This document shows, one piece after another, positions 1-12,800 of a DNA stretch of 64,000 nt (position 1 is the first letter of the stretch; the number at the start of each line of letters is the position of its first letter). Source of the DNA: Phytoseiulus persimilis (Eukaryota > Arthropoda > Arachnida > Mesostigmata > Phytoseiidae); the NCBI GenBank assembly GCA_037576195.1, contig CM075101.1:11904001-11968000 (forward strand), given 5' to 3'. A model generated the notes under the pieces. It saw only the letters and a list, made by a program, of their open reading frames with translations. It was not told where the DNA came from and made no database searches. Made by a program: the position numbers and the translations under genes.

Positions 1-635
1 TCGAATCACCCCACCGCGCTCGCTGCTTTCCGTCTTTTAGAAGCTGTCGGTGCACTTCTTACACTCTGATGGGAGCGTGCACTCGCTCAGACGTTCGCGA
101 GACGGATTGTTTTGTTCCTATGTACTTATCCGTTGGCCATTTGAACAATAGTTACGTACGCGGAGCCGTATTCGAGTGAAAATACGGTTTAGAGCGGATA
201 ACTAGCGAGTTCACCGTCACCAGCGGGAAGAAAAACTCTTTGTGATCATTGGGGACACGCCAATACTTGGCTGGTCACGCACCTCTGAAGTGGCACGACC
301 CTCCGCAGCTGTCGATTCGCCCGTCGTCAAACTCCCTTTTTTCTTTCTCCTTTCTTTTCTCTCGATAGCGTTGAGAATCCCCGTCTCGGGCGACTTCACC
401 GGGCTCGACTCGGCGCTCAGCCTTGATTTGGGCGTCAAATATTTCCAATAGAAAATTCATCAATCGACCAGTATACGGATGAGCGCATTTCGGCTCCCTC
501 ATCGACGAGGCTGACGACCGCGGTGGTTTTCATCGGCGGTGAATCGTACGCCACCAACGAATGGATTGACGACCTGGAATGGAGCCTCGTTTCCGAGGAT
601 TCCCGGGCCAGCGGGGAAACAAGCAGGTAACTCAC
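1..635 (-). other. Start of K2P intron 5, running off the left edge
   Basis: The segment begins (on the minus strand) with the donor GTGAGT at 635-630. No frame in it on this strand encodes a GFGD/GYGD filter or an M4-like hydrophobic helix, so the last coding exon(s) are not in the window. Short open frames on both strands here have no recognisable features. Confidence 0.7.
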
Positions 636-857
636 CAATTGTGGAGAGTGTGACGAAGCAGAAGTAGGCGGCTTCGAGGAATCCCCAATCCTCCCAGAGG
701 GAAAATAGGACGGCGCCTCCCGAAACGTAAGCGATCATGATGAAAAGGCAGAGAGAAATCGGTACTGAGACGCGGTCCATACCGGATGGATTCGAATAAC
801 GCGTTGCGTTCAGGATTGCGTGAGAAAGAACCGGTGAAGAGAGAACGGGTCCGCTTC
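636..857 (-). CDS. K2P channel exon 5: M3 and most of pore loop P2
   Basis: The acceptor lies in a pyrimidine-rich stretch ending CAACGCAG|GA, and the first two bases complete Arg283. The exon encodes 73 more residues (284-356) plus the first base of Gly357. Residues 310-337 form M3, after the RVSVPI motif. The outer segment with [16 protein letters not shown] is the P2 helix, and the exon ends at LSTI-G with donor G|GTGAGT, phase 1. The next exon should begin with two bases finishing glycine, then FGD or YGD. I looked for such an exon in 1-635 on this strand and found none, so it should be off the left edge. Confidence 0.94.
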
Positions 858-3800
858 CTGCGTTGAGATCAGAGGGGGACGAGGTTAGAATAATCCGAAT
901 AGAGCTCACTGCGGTTTTCTCTTTGAGCCCAACGGTCGAGTCATGCTCTAGAAGGGGGACCGATGCCTCTGCATCACGGAAAGGCTTCCGAAGGGGGCTC
1001 AGTAGATACCCGCCATCTACGGATCCGCCCTCACTTAAATCGATGCATTCATGTCGGTGATCTTTCCGATCGCGTCGGAAAAGAATCTGAAAGAACGGAG
1101 GGTGAGACCAGGAATGCACTCACTGATTCGGCAAGCGTTCAAGTCTTCCAGATCGTCTATTTCGGCCTGCGTCAGATTCAGATCGAGGGGATGGAGACGC
1201 ACATCTGATTTCTCGATGGGTGGTTCTGCCGAGTAATGATTCTGGAATGGAAAGGAAACCGCAGATAAACACGAGCCCACCGGGCACCCGAGATGTGTTA
1301 GTAGTTGGGTCGAGGAACAGATCGCCGACATCTTGGAATAAATGAATGTATTCTGCTGTTCTCTTGTCGTTTGGTTCTTGCACTACTCGCGGTCGTTCAA
1401 TGAGAACGAAGTGAGACAATGAAGCTTAGCAAAGGGAAGCGGGGTCGCTCCAGGGCCTGTGATATAAGCCATTAATCCTCTGACGCTTCGGACCCACCCT
1501 CATAAGTGGTTGGGAGGGTGCTTGTCAAGAAAGGTGGTCAGGGAAAATTGTGGTTTCTCTGCCCACCTCCTCCGCTCCTATCGTCCCCGCCTCGACACAC
1601 TGGAGCAGTGGGGAAAGGAAACAGAGGAAAGTGGGGACCAGCGGAGACGTGGTGACATCCGATGGTTTCTTACCATTCGGTACGAGCTGGCGTAGTTGCT
1701 GTTATGATTCATGCGGTGCAAAGAGCCCGAGTTGTGGGGTCCATAGCCGACGGCCGGCAGCGGAATCTCTTGCCGATCAGGACTGCGCCGCGAGCAGGTG
1801 CACATCTTTCCGTAGGTGAATCTGGAAGAGACGGCACTCTAATCAAAGAGAACTTTGCTCTCCGGGTGAGGTTCCCCACCCGAACATCCACGTATCTATG
1901 AACTCCAACCTGCTGTCCTACGCATAGGCAACCAGTAAGGCCTCTGGGGCACGGTTAGCTCTAATGGTCTATCCAAGCGCGGTCCTCTCTTTCTTCTGTC
2001 CTAGTCGGGAGAATAAGACAGGATATGCTACACTCAGGAGTATGCGGATCTGAACTGCCAGGGAGCAGGAGAGCTGGCAGCTAACTCGCCCTTAAACATT
2101 GCACTTGAAATGCAAATTTACACGGTTGCCTTCCTGAGTTTTCACCTCTCTTCCTCCATTTTGTTTACTGTGGGCCGAGATGTTTCTGCCACTCAGGGCA
2201 GGCTGCTGCCAGTGCTCTGTAAGGTTTTTGCGTCCGCAAACAGAGGCATCTCTTTCATCAGGTAGCCGAACAGCTTCATCGAAGAGGACGAGAATGGTTC
2301 GCACCATGCAACCTCGTCTGGACTCACTGAGCCAGGTGTTCCCAGTCATGACCGCTCCATCTATGTAATGTGTTTTCAACAGATTTCGACTTCAAGTCCC
2401 GCAAAAGCAGGTAACGCAATCCTGCCTCGATAGGCATTTGCCCCGGTCACGCTCTCCATAACACCATAAGACTTGTGATACTCTGAATATTCATTCTGTC
2501 CATGTCCAGCCGGAACTCGTTGCCGTTCAGGATCACTGGACTGTTTTGACCTGGTCGGGCGAAGCGATCGTGCTACGGTATCGGAGCTCACGCACGAATG
2601 TCTCCCTAGCGAAGGGATGATGTATTGCGCCGGCGGCGAGAACAAACCTGAATGCTCTTGCCAGGATGTCGCCGATATTCGCGAGGTAAAGCAGCATCAG
2701 TGGAATTCCGAAGATCGCGTAGAGTATGGTCACAACCTTGCCCAATCCTGTGCGAGGAGCGATTTCCCCATAGCCTGCAAAGAACAAGCGAGAGATTAAT
2801 GACACATTCATCGAACATTACTGGCATCATCGAATATAATCGCTTCATTAGACCAAGCAAGGCTCCGGTTCGGCGCCTTCAGGAAAACATGGTCAGGGAA
2901 GCATGGCAGCGCCCTTCGAGCAGCTGAGGAGCAGCCAGGCGATGGCGTCTTCCGGATGACTCCGGCTTGGCCTCATCCGGACAGCTTCCGCCTTCTTTGG
3001 TGGTACCGGTCCTGACGCTGAGATGAAGACCTTACTGTGTGTCGCTTATCGGCACGTCACCCAAAGCGAAAGATTTTCCCCAAGGACGCCGTCACGCAGA
3101 ACGACACGAGCTAGATGCCTTTCATATTCGTTATATACCGCCAACGCTTTATCTATGGCGTGGTGGAACCGTATCGCTGACAACGTTGATCGTGCTTGTA
3201 CAACATCCGATATACAGCCCGGGTTGAGAGTTCACACATCAGGCGCTCGACACGGTGGAAGGCGCTCAGCAGAGGGCTCTCGCAGAAAACTGTTACAGAG
3301 CTCTGACATGACATATTGCTCAAAGAATTGCGCGGTGGAGGGGAAACGTTGAGAATGCATTCTGTGGAGTGAAGAGAGCTCATTTGACCAACCGCCTCTG
3401 TAACGACTGCCTCCTGCTCATGTCAAAGCTTTCGCCTGGGAGCCGATCGAAATTCCCGGCCTTCGGACACCGAGTTCTCGAATCGGTCTCGGTTGGGAGC
3501 CTATGACTCTCCGGCGATCATCCCCTTGGAGTCATCCTCACTAGTTGTCTCTTGCGTGTACGCTGATCACCATCATCATCTCTCGGCCTGGTGAGGGCAA
3601 CGACCGCCGCCCCGACAAGGCCAATTTTTTCCAGCTTCGTTGAGATAGATCCCCCGGCTTCGTTCCCACTCTCGCGTCCCCGCCGTTGATCCGGAATCAG
3701 TGCTGTGTCACCGAGCAGTTTCAGTACACTGAGAGGACGTTTTATGGGCTGCAGCAGCGCTACACGCTGGAAGTTCTCGTCGCTGTGAGCTCTTACCATG

Positions 3801-6800
3801 AGCGGGATACTGTTCTCGGCTGAGGACCCACAACGACCAAATGATGGCCTGCGTGGCCACCGCCAGTCCTCATCGAACGAGCTGTCTTGGGTCGCCCGCA
3901 GCCACCAGATCATTAGCCTTGAGAGGAATCGCGGAGAGCAACGGGTGCTTTGACTTTCCGCGATTCTACGTTCGTTTCGCAGGAAAGAGCGAATCGTCCG
4001 CATCGTCCCGGTTCAATCCGGTGTTCTGCGCCCGTTGGTGGCCAGTTATAACAGCAGTCCAGGGGCCAAGGTAAGAAATGAGCAGAAGGTATCGAGATTA
4101 GCCGGCCGAGATAAGGCTTAGTTGGTCAATACACTTATTGACTAAGAGCCGTTGGACGTGACGCGAATCGTGTGCCTTGGAGGGAAAGCCGCCAAGTCCA
4201 CGTAGCGGACGGATTACAACGCGCCGCGGCGCAGCTGACGGACATGTGAAATCGCGGCTCTCTGTGTCGTCTCCGTTGGCGTCGTGGCCGTTCCCGGCGT
4301 CCCATGATTTCTGTGTGATCTCCGGATCGCTTTCTGTGTCTCCGTCATGGAGGGAGTCATCGTTTGCGATGGTCAAGTCGGTCGTCGTTCTCATCCGGCC
4401 GTAATGACGTTCGGCCCCTATTCCCTTTCGCTCGGCTCTCGAATTCTCCCAGGACGAGGGTGTTTCGAAGGAGGCGAGAAAGGAACGAGCGGAGAAATAT
4501 ATTGAAACTGGGGCGTTTGAGGCCTCCAGGCTTCTTCATCGTTTGGGTCGAGCTCGATGATCTTCGTCAATAACCTCGTTAGACTCCAACGAGGCTGTTC
4601 TCAATTTCAGAAAGCCTTCACGACAATGGTAGCGATAATAACATCCACCACGACATCGGTCCTGGGCGGCCAGCTGGCGAGGCCGGATACCAGAGTCAGC
4701 TCAGGCTCACTTTTTAATATCATAAATATCGTGGCCATCTTCTCTGAAGACATTCGTAGCTTGAGGACTCGCCCTCAATGCGGTGACACTCTCTCGAGCG
4801 GTGTCTGCAGGAGCGAAAAGAACCGTTCGCGTTTCGGAAAATAGTACCCGAAGAGGCTGGTCCGAACAATGGAATGGAGGATCGATGATCGTGGACGAAA
4901 GTAGTGAAGTTACCTTCCGAGTGTGCTCAAGGACCGTAGAGGTTCGTTGCACACTCTCGTTCTTCTTCAGGTTAGGAACTCGAGCTTCCCGACGAACTCT
5001 CATGTTTCTATCTCGATTAAGCAGGATATTCGAGGATAGTCGAAAGAACCTGCCTCAGCGTCTTCAGAGCGACAGCGATAGTGGAGACAGGTCGGAGAGA
5101 TTCAGGGCTGTAAGGGGTCGAAGTGGAAAAGAGGATGGACTTCCCTGAGCACGAGGAGTCGAGGGAGAGAGAGAGAGGGGGTGACGGGGAGTAGGAGATG
5201 AGGAAGGAACGATAATCGGAAGTAACGATAATCGGAAGTAACGATCCGTGGGAATATTTTCTCTTGCAATGTGCCAATACGCGCCATTGTGTAGATTCAA
5301 GCGGAACCTGAATGCCCGGAAGCCTTATAGCCGGGGAGCGATGAATACCCAAGTAGGCAAAACGGTACTGATAATTTTCATGTGCTGACCGATACCTAGA
5401 GGTTATAAATGGCCCGTCAGGCAGGCATCCGGGTCGTCACGCCCCTTTCTTCGATAGAACTTTTCTGTCGAGGTGATGAATGTGAGCGATGAGGTCAGGG
5501 AGGAAGAAGGAATCGAGGAAGGCGACGCAAAGAACGAATCCGAAGAAAAGAATCTTGTCGTCCCTTCCGTCGAACACTATCTGCTCAATGTCGGACATCT
5601 GAAGTGACACAACGTAGAAATCAAACGGAGGGGAAAGGGGGAACTCCAAACCTGAGAGGATATCTCTCAGCTGAACTGGACGACGTGGATCTATTCCTCG
5701 GCTCTGCTCTCCTCGCCTTAAACTCCGACGCTGTCCTCCGCCGTCTGATCTCGTGAGCTTCTCTCCCATTTGAAGCCCCCTTTTCTTCTCGATTCCTCGG
5801 CGCCTATCCACTCCCAGCCCACCTTTTCCTCCTCATTCCTCTTCGGTCGCCGCTTCTCTCCCACCCCGTTGGCGACTAGATGTCGGCAGGAAACGCTGTC
5901 GCTTTCGACGTACGTACAATGGAAGCGTAAGAAGACTCCGCTCGAGCGGCTGAATTTCCGAGCGACTTTTTTAAAAGCGTATTTTTCAAACCCAACCGAA
6001 TTCGTCTCATAATTGTTCTATGTGTCGTATTCCTATTGCGGGAAAAATCGAAGAACTCATCCTAGGCTTTATTCATCGAATTGGGAATCTGGATGCGCAT
6101 CAGCCCGCCAACAGCATATCGTTGATAGGTTCCGCTGGAAACTCCTCCGGGTCATCAGCACAAATTCTTTCCATGTTTTATGAGTCAGAGCACATTCTCG
6201 ATAGCCTCCTCGTCTTCTCCTCGGAGCCAGACCGATCTCATTACGCAGTTTTTCTTCGAACTCTCTATGCACTTGACTTTCAGAGAGCTTGGCGGAGAAT
6301 CTTCCCGCGTCCGTTGTCCGTGGCTCCCCGAACGTTTCTGTACCGTTCCACTAGACCAGAAACGATCCGAAAGCCGACTAACGCAGAGACACAGCGAGTC
6401 ACCGACTGACAAACCGACCGTGTGGCTTCACGATCGAACTAAGTCTCTTGAGGATGTGTCCGACGGAGACTGCGACGATCATGAGGAATTTGCGAGCTGA
6501 TGTCCGATTCACCCAGCCGGCATCAGTCATTAGGAGTGAAATTATTGTGTTGTGTCTCGCCAGATAAATGGGGAACCAATGAACTGACTTCAGCACGACA
6601 TCTGTTCCAGCGTGAACATCGTTGAATAGCTCCAAGTCATATGAATTCACTGCGGTCCTTGTTCTCCGTGAGGGGTCATGACACCCTGCCAGTGTAACGC
6701 AGCTGAAGAGAACGGAACGAGTCGAGAGAGATAAAATGTATGAGGCCGGGAGGAAAGCGGCTCCGCGAGATCAAGTCCGGGCGTGGGTCGTTTCCCGAGT

Positions 6801-9800
6801 GGAATGGATTGCGACAGCGGCTGAATGTTGACATTTTACCGATTTATCGACAGAACAGCTCATCTGTCCTCCTCCATGTACTTGTTAAATATTATCGGCG
6901 TACAACTGACTCCTCATGATGATGGACCCCACTATGAACGGAATTTTCGAAGCAGGCTCTCAGATTGGCGTTGTCGCGATCCTGTTTATGTTCGAATGTT
7001 AAGCCGATGTTCTCCGTGACCGTTCTGTGAGAATCGCTCAGTGTGCTCAGACCATCAGAGAATAACTTTCATCTGCTTCGGCGGCTTGTTGAGGTGTTAC
7101 TCGATAAGAAAATCCAATACAAACGGGTCGATGGCCCGATAGTGAAGTAGGATGGTCAGATGCTGTGAGATTTATTTGAAGATCTCTCGGAGCCAGGCGG
7201 GAAGGGAGCTCAAAGAAAGAAATGTCATCGGTGTAAAAGCCAACTCTCCAATACAGGACGTTTGTCGTTACCTACGGCGCCACAACGTCCCGCTTTATTG
7301 GGTTGTTGCACGAAACGCTGATTATTTGCTTTGCGAGAGAAATCTCTGTCGCTGCCAACAATCCGGAAAAACTCCGAGGGATTCGGCTACGACCCCGGAT
7401 TGATACTTTTTGATCTTCGAGAAGGGACGCGTCGGAACATGTTCGAACATGGTCGAACATGTTCGATCTCGGGAATTCCGAACCGACGTAGACAGAGAGG
7501 GACCGAACGCTGAAGGGAAGCGAGGGGAGACACGTAAAAAGGCAAACGCCTGATAAAAGCCTCACCCTCGGACGGCAAGAACAGGAAGCTGGCTCTTGAA
7601 AAGCGATGAATGACCGGTGGTTCGGTCCGCCATTTGCGGATAGCGGCTCCGCATCGGAAAGACCCGTCTGCCCTTCGAGCCCTCGCGCCTCATTTCACAT
7701 CGAGGCCATCGCCAGTGGCTTTGCGGATCCGAAAAATGAAGTCGTCGGCAAGAATTTCTGGAAACCTACGCCGAGACCCAAGTACAGCGAGACCACATCC
7801 TAAAACAACGATCGAGTTTTCTTCTCGGATGTGGTGGAAATTCTCATCATGGGCTGAAAAGTTCTCCAACGAATTGGTGAACTCGGTTGCAATCAAGACC
7901 CCCGACAGCGGAAACTCGAAGGCCTCGAACGTTGGGCACCGAACATTTCGGAAAACACAGAAAGTTCGTCAGCAAAGAGTTCAGCAGTGATGCTGCGAGC
8001 AACAACAATTCGCGTATCATGAGCGCTTTGTTCCATATCTGTCCATGTTTAGTCGTTTGCCGGCACCGTTGCCTGTGAGCTCGTCCGATTCCCAGCTCTG
8101 ACGGTTGCCGAAAAGCTGCCAGCACGTGAACGATCGTAAGTACATACGTACGTAGCTACGAAAGAGCGAACTCCCCGGCAATCTTAATTACGAGTCGCAT
8201 TTATTCATTAGCGGCGTTTCCGGCGAATACGGATGTCTCTGTTCGACTATTTGCTTATGTTCGTCCCTGGCGATCCGGAGAGCCACGGCTTCGTCAACAA
8301 TGAAGATGCTATTCGCCGTTCACTGTGATCTTAGCGAGCTGCGTCTCCGTCCCACCCTGGAATCCGTCGGTTTCGTTTTTGCAACGCTGCTCGAGTGATT
8401 TCAAAGGAAATTTCCTCCTTCTCCCTCGAGCTTTTTCGCCGGCCTTGACTGCTGGAGATCGAGCTCGTTGACAACAGTGCTCGAGACTTGACCCCCCAGC
8501 ATTCGTCCGTGGTCTTCCGTTCTTCCAGTGCATGGGAAACTTTCTACCAGATCGCTCATTCTCTCGCGCATCACGCTCCTCTCCCCTCCCTTCCGATTGA
8601 AGCTCTTCACATTCGAGTAAGTTCCTCAGCCATTAACAGTGTTCCATTCTCATCAGCACTCTTAATCGTTTTCCCTCTCGGTCGTCTCTGCCAGTTTGAA
8701 GATTTCCCCTCATTCCACCTGTCTCTCTCCCCTGCAGCTCCAGTATTCCCCCGTCAACTCTTCTTTCGGAACGCTTCCTCAAAACCTGGGGCGCGGCTCG
8801 TCTCCGCCAAAGCCCTCTTCCTCCACGTCATTACTAGTTCGTCCTTTTTGCATGGAAACTCCGTGTTCATTCATTTCCGCCGACTGTCGCGCACAGTGGT
8901 GGATTTACTTCTTTGTCCCGCTCAGGCCGGAGTCATGTTACCGTCCTCCGGTGGGTTTTCAAGTATGTCTTTCCATCCGATGTCCGGAGTTTTCGGTATT
9001 TTCATTCTCGAATGCTCCACAATCCTTCTCGAACGGACTTCGTTTTGCCTTCCAGGTCCCAGGCGCACAAGCGTGCGAAGCTCGGAGCACTTGGAGCGAT
9101 CGTTCCTCAACTTTCGAGGCCTCTGATTCTGCAGAACCTGTTCGTTCGTCTTTGCAGCGGAATCGTCGATCTCTCATCTGCTATTCGGCTTTAACTGCGA
9201 TGAAAATTTTCGCTCCCGATCTCGACCGCGGCGGCAAACACTGATGTTCTATTGATCGAACGAGGTTTGCTCAGTCGCTGCCTTCGCCGGCCGAATCGCC
9301 AACGAATCGAAAAAGGCTGGAGACGAGAGCATTGCTGTGAGAGCCCGATCGCAGAGCTTCTTCGTCGAGTTTTCGCAGTTCCGATCATCGGGTTCAACGA
9401 TCTCGTTGTTCTCGACGACTTTTGAACCAGCCAAGAAAGTCGAGCGATGGAGAGCAAGGGCCCAGACAGACGGAGCACTTTCCCGAGGCGTTCTCATTGG
9501 CACTCCAAGCTATCTTTCCTAATCTTCTCCGTGGCTCCGTAGTTCGTCTAATCATCAAGAGGGACTGCAAAGTTAGCTTCGAAACTTTCCACCCCGTTTC
9601 CAGCTGACGACACGTTTCAAGCTCAACGAGCACTCCATCCGAGAATTCCCCCAGCCTCGAAGGATGGGTCGGGAACGCAACGATGGAAGATCTTGGGAGA
9701 AAATCCGTGATTTTGGGAAAACTCCAGCGAAGCCGAACCATCCTCGCTCTTCGGAGAGTTCAGGTCGGCCCAGCTTTCGGGTAGCATCCGAATAACACGA

Positions 9801-12800
9801 AGCCGTTCTCTCCCTTGTCGGCTATCGATGGCAGACGGGAAACCCGTGAAATGAAATTACATGCCCTGAATATGTATGAATACTTCGGAAATGCTCCCCG
9901 CACGCCACGCTGACGCAGAGCTCTGCTCAGAGGGCTGATTATACAGGAGGACCTCGGGCGAGCTAATATAGAGTGTTTTTGGTGACGACCATCTACAGCA
10001 GCCGCCGGTTTTTAGCGGCTGGCAAAACGAGCAACTGTGGCGAGTTTTTCTCCTGTTCCTCCAGCTTCCCGTCTTGCTTTTTTGTCTGCTCCGGATAATC
10101 ATCCGCTCCCTAGAACACTCTCCGAGAGGTGCCAGACACTTTCGAGAGCCTGCGGCACCGGCAAGCTGTTGACTCGCTTCTCAGCTGGGATCGATATGGA
10201 AACTGCCGGTCATTAACGAACTCAAAAACCAGCGGGGTGCCGGTAAACGGCTCGTCGGAAAGGAAACAAACAGACTCCAATCGACCCCGCTGAATATCTC
10301 ACCCGACGTAGGAGCATGACTGCCAAGGTTCGAGAATGGAACAGAGCGCCTGTGAATCCGTGGTCGAGTTTTGGGTGACGTGAACCGATTCGCACAGCGC
10401 TCTGAGCCCCCCCCCCCCCCCCCCCCCCCCGCAGGAATTCTCTGAATCCATCGAAATGAATGCGCAGACGACGACGCTCCAAATCCATAACACTTAGCAG
10501 CTCAGAGCCGATCTCAGACATCTGGTCCATCGGTCCGTGCGTTCGATTCTGGGACGCGTGGGTCAACCTTTAGAGAGATTGTTCCCGTGGTTCCTCTTCG
10601 TATGATACCGGTGTCGGAGAATATGTTCGAAGCCGATCAGGATCGTGACCGTTGAGGGCATACGAGAAATGGTGGCCGATTCGAGACGAGCTTAAATATG
10701 ATTGGTTCGCTCATACTTGGTCCCTGGGATCTCCCCGTGTAATGAATCCCTTAGAATGTGCGAGACCATAGAAAGCGAACTGCACCGAGGAGTGGAGTCC
10801 ACCGAGCTGGTGGTGAAGATTCCTCTCGTGAGTGGATCAGTTGGTCTATCCTTCCCCTGATGGCTGGGGTCGATCTTCATCTGAGTTTGGCTGCTCATTA
10901 GCTGGCTGTAAACGTGCCGTCGGATGGGGCCGGTGTCCGGTCACCCTCCTTACCCTGGCCCCGCCGGAATTCTCCAAAGACCTCGCTAGGTATGGGAGCA
11001 GACCAATGAGCTGAGAAAATGCCGAGTGAGCGGCGGTGTACGCCAGGTTCTTCGGTGCTCTACGAAGAGATATTCGACGGGGAAATCTTCTCCGGAGCCA
11101 GATGTTCGTCCGAAAAAGCGAGACTGCCCCCCGATTCCATTGAATTCCGAGCAGCCCGAGGTCGAACATAACTGACGAGAAGGCTCATTGCTAGCGCTTG
11201 GAAAGTCAGGCACAACTGCCTATTTTGCCTGAGAACTCGAACATCCATACTTCAGTCAGCACGTTCAAGCCCGTGGCCGAGCGACCGGAAAACGAATCCC
11301 AGATTTCGAACGAGATCGATCCTCGGATGATATGATGATGACTTGGAGAATGACAAATGAACCTTCACTCATGGTAAGTCGGGAAGCCGGTTCTGGTTAG
11401 ATTCGTGCGGTTTCCCTCTTAAGAAAAACATTGAAGGAATCGAAGTTCCGGCTGTGGCTGCATATTGAAGTCTTGGGAGCGATATTCACGAGAGCACGGA
11501 TCTCATTCGACTCATGTCACTAATGTTGAATGATTTATAGCCATGAATCGCAGGGAATCGCTCTTCTGGACGCCATATTTCGGCACCCTCTCGAGCGTCT
11601 TGGGCGAAGTTCCGTTACTTTTCGACGAGACTCAATCCAGTAAAAGCTTTCCAGATGAGATCCTTCGGAAATGGGATCAGGCATGGATGTTTCCCATGCA
11701 AGGACCCCTTGGACCGAGCTCTTGCGTCGCAACCATTTAATCAAACCGCGTGTTTTCGGAGTTTCTTGGACTTCGGTCCGACAATATAGTTTCAGAAATA
11801 TGATTGACTACGCCTTCTACAAGACAGGGTGTACGAATGTGGAGTCCTGTCCATGAGTGTCACCTCGAGAGTTCCACTCCAATCAGATTATCGAGAACCA
11901 CTGTTCCCGATGACTCCTTCATCAGAAGCGTGCATCGCGAAAAAAGCCCATGCCTCGTTCTGTCCTGAACATCGCTTGGACTGTATGCTGTATCAGTGAT
12001 GCGTGATCAAGTATTGGAAGTGGTTCACGGTGGAAAAATCAGGCTGATAGATGTCAGAAGTCCGTGGAAGGTTTCACTCTGTCCGCTGATGAGTCTTCTG
12101 TTCACAAATATCCCCACGCTCTTGCTCATTCTGAAATCACTCGGGAGGGTGTCGAGCTATGGGTTCCGGGAGGGAACGCAACATGAGTCCAGCCAAACCA
12201 GCGCTTCCTCTCACTTCAAAATCCAGTCACAGCCGTAACTGTTATGCTTCCACGTATATGTTTCAGGAGACAAGCCTGATAACCTATCTAATGGTACTAA
12301 TTTTTCTTCGGCTGCTCGACTGACCACGGATGGAGGTTCACTTATGGGCTCTGTTTCTGCTGTAGCACGCCATTTTCACCGGGAACAAGTCCAAGGGAGA
12401 ACGAGCTCACTCGGAACAAAATCACTGAATCACCCATCGGGAGGTTTCCCCAATGTTCTGAAATTGCTGAGTTCGTTCGGAGCTCAGCAGAGTCTCAAGT
12501 CCCGCTGTGGGAGCGCTCGACGGGAACGCGAGCTCTCGGAAAAGAAAAACTGGACCTCTCCCGAGGCGACTCAGATAAATTGGGCATATTGCCAATAGTT
12601 CTTTTTCCTATATCCGATCCTGAGCATATTCCGCGACGGCGAAAAAGACCACTCTCGAACAACAGGGTCTCCTACAAGAGACCCTCAATGCAATTTATTT
12701 CTGTCTCATTCCAAAGGAAAAGTTCGCCAAGAATCGGATTGCTCTGCAAAGGCCATGGAAACACCACCGCCCGTCAGGGGATTCCGCTCGCTTCCTCGAG

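Noticed and set aside
2533-2647. Read-through of K2P exon 2 past its donor
   Set aside because: Homology stops at the donor, while exon 3 (acceptor at 1821) restores the expected FTYGKMC segment in the right phase.
4357-4600. TPR-like peptide ([12 protein letters not shown]) on the minus strand
   Set aside because: It is a 12-residue resemblance in one of three open frames, with stops just upstream and no second repeat.
8488-9244. Plus-strand frames of 212 and 182 codons
   Set aside because: Ser/Leu/Phe/Pro-rich composition follows the pyrimidine-rich tract; two plus frames and the minus strand are open together, and no domain is visible.
10222-10566. Minus-strand frame with a poly-Gly run
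   Set aside because: The glycines come from translating the C24 homopolymer; no other coding feature.
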